Part shown: piece by piece, positions 51,335 to 62,170 of the stretch | How positions within the stretch are numbered: the first letter of the stretch is position 1 | Layout: each line of letters opens with the position of its first letter | Source of the DNA: Auricularia sp. M13 | Taxonomy: Eukaryota; Basidiomycota; Agaricomycetes; Auriculariales; Auriculariaceae | Reading direction: 5' to 3' | DNA length: 64,000 nt | Assembly (NCBI GenBank): GCA_037042915.1 | Contig: CM073198.1 | Location: 1,798,001 to 1,862,000, forward strand | Translations under genes and position numbers: made by a program | The notes under the pieces: generated by a model | The model's input: the letters and a program-made list of their open reading frames with translations, nothing else | What the model was told of the DNA's origin: nothing | Database searches by the model: none

Positions 51335-54220
51335 ATGGACTTCGACTCACTGACGTTCAACAGGATCCCGAGGACGTCGCCGTCGGCGTTCACGCGCGAT
51401 CTCCTTGAACAGGTCGAGCAGCTGGCGTCGCCCAGCGCCCGTGCTTCCAAGCGCCGCTCTCTTGCGGATAGGATACGCTCTCCGTCACCTAATTTTGTCA
51501 TGCCCGAACCCGACCACGACGAGTCCAACGGCAGCGAGCCGTTACCGTTGCCGTTGCCATCGCCAGCTGCTAGCGAATCCAGACTACCCGCGCTAGCCAA
51601 GCGACTGCGGTCGCCGAATCCAGAACCTGAGCCAGCTGCCAGACTGCCCGTCATGCTCCCATTATCGCCAGCTGCCACGCCCGCGCCTGCGCCTGCACCG
51701 CTGGACAAACGAATGATCATGCTCTTTGGAGACTTATATGCCGAGGCTCAGGATGTCAGCCAGGAATGGGCATCGCATGCAGATACACTCAGGAAAGAGC
51801 GCACCCTCATTGGCGAACCCGAACGCGAGCCCAAGCGGCAAAAGATCGCACATGCGCAAACTCAATCGACCGTCCCTGCACCTCTCGCTCCTGCTGCAAT
51901 AATCTCGCAACTTGCTGCTCCTCCTGCTCCTCTTCCTTCGACGACCGCGTCCATATTGTTTCAGATGCCATTGAGCAGTTCTCCGTTCGCTGGACTCGCT
52001 GCGGCGGGAACAAAACGCACTTTCACGCAGATGCAAACGAACGACGCGCCCCCGACTTCAATCCCTGCTCTCGCGCCCGCACCGCCACCCATCGCGCCTC
52101 CTGCTCCTATTCCTTCAATTCAACCGGCACCGGCCCCTGCGCCCACGGCGCAACGCGCTCTGTTGCCGCATCCAGTTTCGCAGCAAGAACCTGGCCCGTT
52201 GCTTTGCTCCGACCCACCACCCGTTGTAGAAACTAGTAACCCTACGCCGACACCCCGTAGAACCAATCCGATGGAGCGCCGCGCAATTCTTCCTGTGCGC
52301 TCGCCGAAGGCATCGCGCGTTCTGCCTGCAAAGCCGCCCGCACCGTTGCCTGCGCCAGTCGTAAAGGTCAAGACGGAACCCGAGGACGTCCAGCTGTCTA
52401 TCCCGTTGCTCGCCAAGAATCCGCCCCCGCCTTCGTCGCTAGCGCCCGCATCTGGATCTGCGGCGTCGCTGCAGCCCGTGTCAGGCCCAAGCGTGCAGCT
52501 GCCGACCACGGCGTGCGCTCCGAACTCGCTGCTTGCAACTGGGGCGTCAATCCCGGCGCCGCCTGTGGCTGGGTCTCTGCCACCCGTTGTGGGTGCGCCA
52601 GTTCCTCTCTTGCCTGGAGTTGGAGCATCGCCCTTGGCTGGAGTGTCCGAGCCTCTGCCGCCGGTGGCAAGCTCGACCATATCTGGGCCGCCAATGTCCG
52701 ATGTCGAGTCTGCGGAGGAAAGGTTGCGCCAGAAGATCCTTGCGTCGCGCGCGCGTAAGGCGTCTCATGGTGCCCAGGCGCCCCCACCAGTGCTGATACC
52801 TGCGCAAACGCAAGATCACACGCAGGCGGGCAATGGGTTGACGTTACTAGTCAAACCAGAGCCGACCTCGCCGTCCACTCCCATCCCCACGGCTAGCGCG
52901 TCGGCGCCGACGCCGCCAGCTAAGATCCGGACACCGCTGCCATTCAAAACAAAGGCGAAGCGCGAAGCTGCCAACGATGGGTCGACGAGCCTGCCGCCGC
53001 CGCCGCCTTCGGCTGGGCTGCCGCTGAAGCCCGTTTCGGCGCAGCAGGCGGTGAAAGTACAGCACGCGCAACCTCCTTCCACACCGACACACTCTCTGCC
53101 GTCATTATCCAAGCGCGTCTCGCCGCCCGACCCGCCGCCGCAGATGCTCCCGCAGCGGCCAACACGGTTGAATATCCAGCGGCAGCGGTTCCCCTCGGAC
53201 GCCGTGCCCTCGCCTTCCGCGTCCAACTCGAACCAAATCACACCTGCGCCTGCAGACGCTGCACCTGCGCCACCCATTGCTCTAGCCCAGACGCCTCCTG
53301 CACCGGTTGCGAAGATGCCTGCCACTGCAGTCCAGACGCCTCTGCCCTCGGCGAAGAGGGTTTCGCCGCCGGCTGCGCGACCGCCTTCGCAGCACCAGAC
53401 TCTGCCAGCTACGCCGGGTCCCTCGCGGCCAGCGGCGCATGGCCCACCAGCTTCAAGCTCGCGCGTCGATGCACGGCGCTCTCCGACGCCTGCGCGTCGC
53501 GCGCCCCTTGCTGATGCCGCGCCATCCCCGCCCGCGCATGTACCCAAGCTGCTCGGCCGCATCACCGACGCCGCCGCCGAACCTGCTCCAGCGCCTGCGT
53601 CTGCTCCGGCGCTCGCAGCGAGGATGGGCCTTGGCGCCGGGACAAAACGGCCGCTGCAGGACGACGAGCAGGACGACAGACAGAGCAAACGGCCGCGCGC
53701 GAGTCTGGCCGAGCGCATCGGCGTCGAGCAGTCGCCCCCGCCGCTGCCGCCGCCGGCTCCACCCGCAGCGTCGATCTTGTACCGCTTCGGGGCTGCAGAC
53801 GACGGTTACGGCCGCGAGCGCGACCCCGATGAGTTTGAGGACGAGCGCTACCACCGCCGGCGCTCGCCCACGCGGTCGCCGCCACCTCCACCGCCCGAGA
53901 GGCGTAGACAGGCGGACACGTACCGGCCGGACGAGCCGCGCAACATCATCTACGAGCGGGAGGGCGAGCGGCGGACGCCCGAGGCGTACCGGCGCCCGCT
54001 GTCGCCGCCACGAGGTCGCGGGCGTGGACGTGGACGCGGACGCGGACCAGGTGGCCCGTCGTCGCCGCCGCCGCGCCAGCAACACCAGCCGCATCCCCCG
54101 CCGGCCGAGCGAGGGCGCGGCGCTGGGAAGAACCGCGGGCGCGGGCAGGGACGCGGGCGCGGTGCGCCGCCGACAGCGCGGGGCAAGAAGCCGAGTATGC
54201 TGGAGCGCATGGCGTCGTGA
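51335..54220 (+). CDS. Proline-rich, RG-rich low-complexity protein with repeated basic motif
   Basis: Single exon of 961 residues from ATG 51335 (MDFDSLTFNRIP). I do not recognise a family. The protein is largely disordered, Pro/Ala/Ser-rich. A short motif recurs, helical S-L-A-x-R-basic followed by SP or PP: RRSLADRIRSPSPN (~res 40), LAKRLRSPNPE, LPSLSKRVSPPD, SAKRVSPPA, RASLAERIGVEQSPPP, and the C-terminal KPSMLERMAS. Two or more SUMO-consensus-like sites are seen (VKVKTEPEDVQ, LVKPEP). The C-terminal ~100 residues hold an RG-repeat (RGRGRGRGRGRGPGG) and related RGRG runs typical of RNA-binding tails. A nuclear RNA- or chromatin-associated role is inferred only. In-frame ATGs further 5' exist (50987) but lie in sequence derived from the Hsp20 duplication. 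Confidence 0.75.
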   Translation: MDFDSLTFNRIPRTSPSAFTRDLLEQVEQLASPSARASKRRSLADRIRSPSPNFVMPEPDHDESNGSEPLPLPLPSPAASESRLPALAKRLRSPNPEPEPAARLPVMLPLSPAATPAPAPAPLDKRMIMLFGDLYAEAQDVSQEWASHADTLRKERTLIGEPEREPKRQKIAHAQTQSTVPAPLAPAAIISQLAAPPAPLPSTTASILFQMPLSSSPFAGLAAAGTKRTFTQMQTNDAPPTSIPALAPAPPPIAPPAPIPSIQPAPAPAPTAQRALLPHPVSQQEPGPLLCSDPPPVVETSNPTPTPRRTNPMERRAILPVRSPKASRVLPAKPPAPLPAPVVKVKTEPEDVQLSIPLLAKNPPPPSSLAPASGSAASLQPVSGPSVQLPTTACAPNSLLATGASIPAPPVAGSLPPVVGAPVPLLPGVGASPLAGVSEPLPPVASSTISGPPMSDVESAEERLRQKILASRARKASHGAQAPPPVLIPAQTQDHTQAGNGLTLLVKPEPTSPSTPIPTASASAPTPPAKIRTPLPFKTKAKREAANDGSTSLPPPPPSAGLPLKPVSAQQAVKVQHAQPPSTPTHSLPSLSKRVSPPDPPPQMLPQRPTRLNIQRQRFPSDAVPSPSASNSNQITPAPADAAPAPPIALAQTPPAPVAKMPATAVQTPLPSAKRVSPPAARPPSQHQTLPATPGPSRPAAHGPPASSSRVDARRSPTPARRAPLADAAPSPPAHVPKLLGRITDAAAEPAPAPASAPALAARMGLGAGTKRPLQDDEQDDRQSKRPRASLAERIGVEQSPPPLPPPAPPAASILYRFGAADDGYGRERDPDEFEDERYHRRRSPTRSPPPPPPERRRQADTYRPDEPRNIIYEREGERRTPEAYRRPLSPPRGRGRGRGRGRGPGGPSSPPPRQQHQPHPPPAERGRGAGKNRGRGQGRGRGAPPTARGKKPSMLERMAS

Positions 54221-54516
54221 GCGTGCAAGTCTGAGGGACTCTGAGTTCTAGATGCCATCGAGTGTTCTAAGTTAGCCATCGTCTTTGTGTAATTTTGTAT
54301 TGGTCTGCGCCGCCAGATGACACATGGTATTGTACAAATTTTGTGAATCCGAGGAATCATATGCTCGTGATTCTGCGTCTCATTTCTTCTGGCGACTGTC
54401 AGCTAAAGCATACGGAATTCTTCATCGTGGCCATCGTTGGTGCTGAACTTGGTATGGAACATCCGGTGCGCACAGGACGGCTCAGATGACGGTGCATGAC
54501 GTGAGCGCAGCGGTCG

Positions 54517-54536
54517 CGAACTTTCGGGAGCTTCCG
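54517..54536 (+). promoter_or_regulatory. Heat-shock element of Hsp20 copy C
   Basis: Identical 20-bp GAA/TTC array as in copies A and B. Confidence 0.75.
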
Positions 54537-54575
54537 CCGTGTTCTCGACGTGTCCAGGCATTCCCTTTCCAAGGG

Positions 54576-54583
54576 TATATAAA
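54576..54583 (+). promoter_or_regulatory. TATA box of Hsp20 copy C
   Basis: TATATAAA at the same distance from the ATG as in copies A and B. Confidence 0.8.
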
Positions 54584-54675
54584 GGCCGCCTCTTCCATAG
54601 CCAGCTCTTCAGACATATACCCAAGTATCACTTCGAGTTCTCAAAGCGTTCTTAACTTCACTCGCACTTCACACA

Positions 54676-55180
54676 ATGTCGCTTTTCTGGACCGCGACTC
54701 CCAGCCCCTTCGCCGACTTCGAGCGCGCCTTCAATGACGTGTTCAACGGCAACCTTGCCCGCATCGGCGACGGGTCTAACGACACTGTGACCCAAGGCTT
54801 CAGGCCAAGGTACGTTACATCATCCATCACTCGTCGGACGTGCGTGCTGACTCCTCTGTAGGATGGACCTCCACGAAGACAAGGAGAAGAACCTTGTGAC
54901 CGCGACGTTCGAGCTCCCCGGCCTGAAGAAGGAGGACATCGCGATCGACGTGCACAACGGCCGTCTCACCGTCTCCGGAGAGGTCAAATCCTCGTCCGAG
55001 GAGAACAAGGACGGCTGGGTCGTGCGCGAGCGCCGCTCTGGCCGCTTCTCGCGCGTCCTGCCGCTCCCACAGGGCGCGAAGCCCGAGAGCGTCTCGGCCT
55101 CGCTGAAGGACGGCGTGTTAACCGTGACATTCCCCAAGTCCACGCCGGAGCAGGAGGCGAAGCGCATTACCGTTAACTAA
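54676..55180 (+). CDS. Small heat-shock protein, Hsp20/alpha-crystallin, copy C
   Basis: Exons 54676-54809 and 54862-55180 give 150 residues. Relative to copy A it differs by LKDGVL instead of LNDGVL and by a C-terminus ending RITVN instead of RIAVN, plus silent changes. The acceptor is CTGTAG. The alpha-crystallin domain is complete and the gene should be functional. The retained protein identity against visible silent differences suggests purifying selection or gene conversion among copies. Confidence 0.95.
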
Positions 55181-55260
55181 ATGGGTTGTTGACTGGAATC
55201 ATGACTGATACGCTGCTTCACGCCGATTGTAGCCTTAGCGAAATGTCATTTGCTTTTTGA

Positions 55261-56105
55261 ATTGAACCGTCATTAGCAACAGCATGTCAGCGAAAGATGG
55301 AAACAACAACAAAATTATCTTACACTCGGGTCACAGAGTCTACACCTTGGTCTTGACAAATGTCCATCTCAGCCGCCCATTGAGCTCCGTATCTCGCACC
55401 TCGCCTTTTCGTGCCTTACTATACCGGACCGTGTAGCGCGCACTTTCGCCTGCCGCCTCCCTCACTTGCGCGATGACTCTCGGCTCATCTCAGCAAGATT
55501 CTTCACCATTTAATACAGTAGAATTCGAGTGACTGAGATTTTTGGAGGGGACTCAACGGGAGAGCTAGGGATGCCGGCTGCAGACGGGGAAGCGCGCACT
55601 TCCGGTGGGCGTGTGATGGGCCGCGTCCGAGATCGGCCAGCACCTCGAATGCTCGATCCCTCGATACAGACAATATTCTGCCTCGGAACCTGCTCCAAAG
55701 TTTCTTTTGAGAGAAATATCTTCGATAGAAGCAGAAATTGGAAGATTTGACACTAGTAGTTTAATTTCATGTGAACCGTACTCGGAGCTATTGTGCATCA
55801 CCGATGACGGATCGAACCCGACCGAGGCACGGCAATCCCCCCAAGTACCTTACCTTCGACGGTCTCGCCGTAGAGCAAAGACATAATCTCGGTAACGTGC
55901 ATTATACGTCAAGAACAGTGTCAAAACGCACCTTGAAGAATGCAGGGTCTGAGGGGCTCTCCCACGGATGGGAATTAACACTTTTGACACATGGGTGTGC
56001 AATTGGCCGAAATGTCTGAATTCTTACCACTCTCCAAGTTGCCCGTTCAAAGCCGGGCTTGGAACACAAAATTCAAAGAACCTGTAGAAGAGATTTACAT
56101 TTTTT
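55261..56105. other. Intergenic, nothing recognised
   Basis: About 0.85 kb between Hsp20 copy C and the disrupted gene. A GGTTCGATCC-like word on the minus strand near 55.81 kb recalls a tRNA B box, but no cloverleaf could be folded around it. Confidence 0.45.
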
Positions 56106-57180
56106 TCAAGGGCATTGCTCAACGGATACGACGGCGGGAAAGCGATTGCTGAAAGTGCGCGCTTCCCGGGGGGTGCGCGCTTCCCGGTCCGGTATAGTAT
56201 CCTCAATCCATTGGCGCAACTCGCCGTCCGTGCTCAAAGCCAAACTACGAGCTAGCCAGGGTGCCGAGTCCTGGATGATCGCCTCTCGATACGCTGTGCG
56301 CAACACGTTCCATGTTGACTGCCGGATGTCTCCTTGCACTTGCTGCAACAACCGCCTCACAGCGCGCCGCCCAATATCCACGCGTCCTCCGTATAAATCT
56401 CCAGCAACATCGGCGTTCAGACTGGGTACCAGTTGCGCTGGAGAGAGATGTTTCTGGGTCGCGGCGAAGTTTCCCGTGCGTTTGTAAGATGCAAGTTTCG
56501 ATAGCCACGCATATTCGTCCGGTTCGAGAAAGGCTGATGATTGCCGTAGACGCGAGAGGAATTCGGTGGGGTGTGTGTGGTGGGCGAGGACGTGCAGCAT
56601 GGCGGCTATTGGAACGATCCCTGTCCGCGGACGCGCTGGGTAGAGCGCCTGCAGCAAATGCGTTTGCGCGGAGGTCGCGTGTGTGGGCGAGGCAAACAGC
56701 ACCGCGAGTAGGAAGGACGATTCATAAACTGATAGACCACTGAGCATTTAGCTATAGTCAAGTAGTCTGGACCGCGCACCATGAGCAGCGAATGCATCAG
56801 TGCGGTGCGACGCCAGGATACCCTCGCGCAACTTCCCTGCAACAATGTCAGCTATATTGCAGTTTTCCAATAACTGAGCTGGCGCACGAAAAGCGATGAG
56901 AAGCGTGTCGCATTCGAGAAGTTCTTCCTTGCTGTGCCCGACCAACGCGTGCTCGTCATGCGGGAGAGGGAATTGCTCCCAGTGCGAATTCACCTTCATA
57001 AATTCATTTAGCGCTGGTCAGCGAGCGCAACTGGCAACTTCTACATACCTTTGAAGCAAGGGTCTGGGCGTAGTCTTCTTGAAACTGCAAGTCGCGCAGG
57101 CTACGTCCAAATCGCGACGCGCGAGTGAATAATCATCAAGTAAAGGGGACAGACAAGAACGCACGCGTCTCCTCCTGCCT
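56106..57180 (-). pseudogene. Unknown helical protein gene with in-frame stop and frameshift
   Basis: I do not recognise the family. The reading starts near 57.18 kb (LLDDYSLARRDLDVACA). It needs a one-base shift to continue as DLQFQEDYAQTLASK, then crosses a GT-AG intron to ALNEFMKVNSHWEQFPLPHD and SKEELLECDTLLIAFRAPAQ. At 56748-56750 a single in-frame TAA separates RSRLLDYS from MLSGLSVYESSFLLAVL, which continues in the same frame for 213 residues. Later motifs are HVLAHHTHPTEFLSRL and STWNVLRTAYREAIIQDSAP. The last residues contain a duplicated EART segment from a short direct repeat. The all-helical character could fit a PCI/SAC3-like fold, but this is a guess. Stop, shift and repeat argue for a decaying gene; sequencing error is possible. 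Confidence 0.5.
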
Positions 57181-57746
57181 CGGTGCCGCTACTACGGCTT
57201 ATGCTAGCGACGACGTCCAGTCGCGGAGCCTTTGAGGGGCGTCTGCCCATACTGTATCCGCCGGAAGAACGCCGATTGCAAAGTCGCGGTGGTGGTCACG
57301 TTCCAACAGTCGACGCGTCGTCAAACTCCGCAGCCGGATCTATCTCTCCTCTTCCTCACGATTGTATCCTTAGCTGAATCGCATTCATTTTTTTTTGCAT
57401 CTGATCGTCGAGTCGAACAAGTCGCGAGGATGCTCCAAAGACTACTGTACATGTGATCTGCAGGGATAGACCTGAGAAGTGCAACGTTGGCCATTGTCAG
57501 TACGCACGCAGGCCCAGCACACACAAGTACCTCGGCTCGAAGCTATGCAAAGCTTTGTCGAAATACTTAGTACAAAGTGGAATGATGCGTCGGAACCAGC
57601 GTGTTGACATAAATTACTCATGTACATACAGTCATGTATGCCCTCCTCCTCTATCCACACTCTGCCGGCGTGTGCGTCGCAGAACTAAACGTAGCTATAG
57701 CCGTTCTCACATATAGCAAAGCGCAAAGCAAACAACACACAACGCA
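57181..57746. other. Intergenic, nothing recognised
   Basis: 566 bp between the disrupted gene and the stop codon of the DHHC gene. Contains only short motif-free frames and presumably the 3' UTR of the DHHC gene. Confidence 0.45.
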
Positions 57747-59184
57747 TCAGTCGTCCAAAGACGACGATGCGCTGCCTGATCGCTGCTGGTCGTCCTCGGC
57801 ATAGAGCTGCATCGCAAGTTCCGCGAGCATCGACTCAGCACGCGGATTCATCGGGTACGTGCGCCCATCGCCCAAGCTGCAGCCACAAACGACGTGAATC
57901 AGCTTCGTTTGCGATGCAGAGATGGGCGCAGCCACACTCACGATGCACCGCCGCCCCACAGGATTCGTGCGGCCCACAGCTTCCAGCGCGCATGCTTCTT
58001 GCTGCCGCTGCTTGCGACGTCTGGTACGCCGAACACGGCGTTCCAATTGCGCTTCCAGCCGAGGTCGTACAGCCGCAGGCGCTCGTGCGCGCGCTGCACC
58101 ATGCGCCGCTGCTTGTAGCTCAGCTCGTGCTCCGCGGGCACGAGCGGCGTCGGTACGCGCGGCGTGTCGGGCGACGGAAAGTAGTACGGCGAGTCCACGT
58201 GCAGTTCCGCGGGGCGCGACGGCGGCGGGAGGGGCGCGGGGAGGAAGCGCAGGAGGAGGAAGGGCGAGAGCTGCTCGATCGTCGTTTGGTTCGTTGTTAT
58301 CAGGTAGGCGTGGTACCCGAAGAAGGAACCCATCGTGAGTGTAAAGGCTGCACCGAGCACCACGAGGAGGAGCACATGAAGCGGAGCGCGATCATCCTGG
58401 AGCATGTGAGCGAACGAGCATGAACGGCGCCTGTGAACTCACAAGTTCATATGGATGCACGATAATGTAGTATAGTGCGGAGATAGAGACTCCGGCAACG
58501 TAGATGGATAGCAGGGTTGTCGTGAATAGGAAATGCACGAAGGAAGGGTACGTGCGGTGACCCTGCGAAACCAGTGAGCAACTACAAAGGATTCTCAGAT
58601 TTGCAATGCCACTGACGATGCACTTTGCTCCAAGCCAGGGACAGTGGTGGTCTGTGCGGCAGCTTAGCAAGAAGTAAGCTAAGCCCGGCACGCGCGACGC
58701 GTACCCATTTTGAGAACGCAGCGATCACAAATGGAGCAGTGGTGCGCGCGGTGCGGCTTCGGTGCCCAGCAGCGCCTGCACCAGCGTCCGGGCTTGTCGT
58801 AGTCGTCGTCGGCCATCTTAATCGAGCGCAGGGCGTCCGCCAGGTTGGTCTCCTCGTTGTCGTCCTCGGCAGAGGGCGCCGGACCCACGGGGCCCGGGTC
58901 GCGGACGACGCAGACGATGAGCGAGCAGAACGCGAGGAACGTCAGCGCATATGTGAAGAATATATGCGTCACAAAGAGCAGCGGCGAGTGCAGCGTCTGG
59001 AGCTGGAACGTCGTCAGGACCACGATGAGCGACGGGTGCGGCGACAGGATGAGCAGCACGGCGCCTAGACCCAGCCAGAGCTCAGCAACGGCGCCCAGCG
59101 AGAAAATAAGCTGCTCGACGTACAGGCCAATGGCAGAAAGTGGTACCAGCGCCGGGTGTCGTGCCCAGCTTCGTCCTCGCCCAT
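57747..59184 (-). CDS. DHHC-type protein S-acyltransferase (palmitoyltransferase)
   Basis: Integral membrane enzyme that transfers palmitate to cysteines of target proteins. Start ATG ending 59184 (MGEDEAGHDTRRWYHFLPLA). A short GTACGT...CTAG intron leads to AVLLILSPHPSLIVVL (first helix), then HSPLLFVTHIFFTYALTFLA and CSLIVCVVRDPGPVGP. The cysteine-rich domain is CRRCWAPKPHRAHHCSICDR with CVLKM, split by an intron inside the catalytic motif (G/AC), giving DHHCPWLGAKC. Two more helices lie at 58.4-58.55 kb (LFTTTLLSIYVAGVSISAL) and 58.3-58.4 kb (VLLLVVLGAAFTLTMGSFFG). They are followed by the family TTxE motif (NQTTIEQL). The C-terminus ends SASSSLDD after a final exon. Closest in layout to the yeast Pfa3/Pfa4 group; the exact orthologue was not determined. 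Confidence 0.9.
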
Positions 59185-59849
59185 TGCGCCGGAGGAGAGT
59201 GCCGCGACTGCGTCAGGTTCCGACGTCGGACGGATTTGCCGCGCATTTCGGGTTCTGTTTTTTTTTGCATGTCCCCCGTTCCTGATCAAGAATGACTTCT
59301 CTCAGGCAACATACAAGCGAGGGAAGAATCATGAAAGAAGACAGGCCGGTTCCCATGATTTCTTGCTTTGACGAAGTTCAACTGAAGAATAGGCTGACAT
59401 GGACCTGCCGGTCTGACCATCCATACCGAGTCCATGAATTCCTGGCAATAAACTTTTGTGTCTCTACGGAAGACAAAAACCCATATACACAGACGGTCAT
59501 GGATGTGCTGGTCGGTCATGGATGTGCTGGTCAAGCGTTTTGTGTGGGAGATGAAGTATGTAGCCATAATACTTCATCTTGTCTATTGCGTTTGCCACAG
59601 TAATACGACAAACTCGTAGCGACGAGGATACCCTTCCTCGCTGTTGACAAGAAGGCAGCATGTCTAGAATATCCGTTAGAATGCGCGCAGTATCAAGGCT
59701 CGTCTAGAATGCTGGGCAGTTACGCGTAAAGTCGCAGGCGAGCGGAATGGGTCTGGGACAAGCTTCGGGGTCCAGCTGTTGCAAGCGATATCCATTTTCC
59801 GGACCCACCAGCGTCTTAGAACCAGGGAAGACGACGGTGAAGGATGCCG

Positions 59850-60463
59850 TCAGAAACACTGGCGCAACAGTCGGACAGCTCCCAACAAGTCAATTTGCTG
59901 CGAACCGTGCATGGTGATCAAGCCATCCCCTACAACGTCCCGCATGAGCGCAGTGGGGACGTCAACGCCAACCGGCGAATTTTCGCAGAGGGTAGAGTCA
60001 TCTTGCATGGCGGGAGAGGCAGCAAAGACGACATGCGCATATCGAGTGCCCCAAATGGTCATAGTGAGCTCGGCCAAGTCGATGAAGATGGCGCAGGGAA
60101 GGCGAGCCGCAGCGCTGAGACCATTTCACAGGGTAGGCCGGCGTCCAGTCTGGCAGACTCGGACTGGAAATTGACGGCAATACACCCGAGGCGCTGCGCA
60201 GCTAATTCCGGGCATGAGCTTTTCTCACACATTGAGCGGCATACGTCCAGTATGCGATATTCAACAGCTTCCCCTCTCTTGTTGACAATTGGTCGAGCCA
60301 CTGTACGCCTCGGCGCTGCTAAAGTTTCTGTCAATTGAGGCTCGATGTACAGCGGAGAACAGCTATGGCTTACCGTCACAAGTTCAGGGAGGGCGCACGA
60401 AGTTCGGTGTAGAAAGACAAGGAAGACTTCTGAGATGGCAGTAGCTATCAATCTGGCTCCCAT
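59850..60463 (-). pseudogene. Possible coding fragment, unknown
   Basis: Minus-strand segment with protein-like composition in two frames: YRILDVCRSMCEKSSCPELA, then (other frame) AIFIDLAELTMTIWGTRYAH and LCENSPVGVDVPTALMRDVV. A GTAAGC...GACAG intron could lie at its 5' part. No family was recognised and no full gene could be assembled, so it may be a remnant or chance. Confidence 0.25.
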
Positions 60464-60987
60464 GTTCTTCGAAGGTCGCCAGAGAACGAGGCCAAAGGCA
60501 GAGCTGCATCTTGAATTGCGAAATCTTCGAAGCTATGCGCAAGTCGGCGCGGTCCACGAAATTGGGCCTCCACGTCGAGAATGGATAGCACAAGGAAGTG
60601 CCGACTATGCCCTATCTGTGGGGCTGGAGGGCGAGCTCCAGCTAGAGCAATCGACTGAACGTGCGAGGGGGACCGCGGCCAGTCTGGGATCCGTGGTGGA
60701 TGCTCCTAAGCTCAACCTGGAAAGTCATTGCTTTGGGGCCAGACGAGACCGCGGGAGCGTACAGAACCCGTGCACGAAAAAGGAGCGTATTGCGGAGTCT
60801 GAACCGTGTTTGTTCTTCGAGTTCGCAATCTGATAGTCTCGTTCCCAGACGATGCGCGGAGTCGGACTTTGATTCCCGGACACGTCCGACGCTTAACGTC
60901 TGGGATGCAGTTCCGCTTTTTGAAGCGCCGCCGATTTTGATACTGGGCGTGACTTTGGACTTCGTCAATTCGCGTCGACCTTCCCCA

Positions 60988-61297
60988 CACTCAAATTTTT
61001 CATCTCCAGGGACCAGGATATAAATGCGTTTCAGAGCGTTTGGAGACGATTTGGATAAGGTTCTTTTTACACAAAGATAAATATATAGAAATTAGCTGGG
61101 ACCCTCCCTTCACCCAAAAACACTTTAAAGGGCACCTAGTATGTCTATTGGCAGATTCTAAGCAAAAATGGGAGGTAGTGGTCAAGCAGGCTAATTACTA
61201 CGTATTTTCCGGTGGCTCAAATAATGAGGGCTCATTTACTTCCAAATCGTTCAAAATCCATTTTTGCCTATGCTTGTGGAGACATGAAATTTGAGTG
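60988..61297. mobile_element. Possible AT-rich MITE-like element (~0.3 kb)
   Basis: The segment is markedly AT-rich against GC-rich flanks. It begins CACTCAAATTTTTCATCTCC-like sequence, and the reverse complement of its right end reads CACTCAAATTTCATGTCTCC, an imperfect ~20-bp inverted terminal repeat. No clear target duplication was found. Confidence 0.45.
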
Positions 61298-62170
61298 GTG
61301 AGGGGTCGTTGCGATTTGGCCAAGTCCAATGTCACGCTCAGTATCTAAAAGTGTGACATATCCGTGTGACGGAACTGCATCCCAGCCTCTTGAGACTCCG
61401 TATCGGCGGAGTTCGAAAGAGGCTGGGGACGAGCCTAGCAATCTGACAGGGCCCATTTGCCAATTCCAACAGGACGATGCCAGCGCGGCGCGTCGTTGCA
61501 TCCCGTAAGCCCCATAGTAAGAGCCTCGACTAATCACCCCTCTGAGCGCGAGCTGTGCTGCCACCAACGCAACGCGTGCCCGGCTTCTGCAGGTCTCCCC
61601 ACTTCCCAGGCACGCTTCGCGGCCAATCCGAGAGGCCTTGCACGCCATTGCGCGCAGGCAGGCCTGGTCATGCGCGTTCAAAGGGCTGCGTGGCTGGTGT
61701 CCTGACGCTGCTGGCCGCACGGTCCATGACGCGGACGCGGGTCCTGTTGCACGTGCGCGGTGCAGCTGCTCATGACCATCAGACTCCGCGGGCAGGATGA
61801 CACCTGCGATAATCGAATTTCCCACACTCGAAGAACAGTCGTCTGGGCCGCTCGAGTCTGTTTTCGGAATCCGTGCTGGCGTGCGGCCGATCGGATAGGC
61901 CCCGCGCCGACGTCCGCTTGCTGGCCAGACGCAACGCGCCCTTACGCGATAGGCAAGATAATCCTCGTGCTCGGAGGCGGATGTTCCAAAACCCTTCGAC
62001 GTGAAGGCAGGTGCGTTGGCGGCGGGAAAGCGCCCGACTCGGCCGTCACGCGTTCTCTCCGGCACCAACTGTAGCTCCATGACCCGATCCACATTCTCGG
62101 CCGTCCATGCATAAATACGACGCTGCCCGGTCCCATGCTCGCTTCTCCCCATACCTCAATATCCAACACG

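Larger units (their letters stand above)
54490..55260 (+). repeat. Hsp20 duplication block C
   Basis: Third copy. It aligns with A and B through the promoter (from about the TGCATGACGTGAGCG stretch), both exons and the intron. Similarity ends ~80 bp after the stop codon, so the unit is shorter on its 3' side than A and B. Confidence 0.8.
59185..62170. other. 3-kb interval with fragments and a possible small element
   Basis: No intact gene recognised. It includes a possible coding fragment (59850-60463, minus) and an AT-rich segment bounded by inverted repeats (60988-61297). The rest, including the F-box gene promoter, shows only motif-free frames. Confidence 0.45.

Noticed and set aside
52816-53718. 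300-codon minus-strand frame within the proline-rich gene
   Set aside because: Antisense of Pro/Ala-rich codons (Gly/Ala/Arg-rich shadow).
55795-55860. tRNA-like B box (GGTTCGATCC) on the minus strand
   Set aside because: The flanking bases do not form a T stem of five pairs, and no A box or acceptor stem was found.
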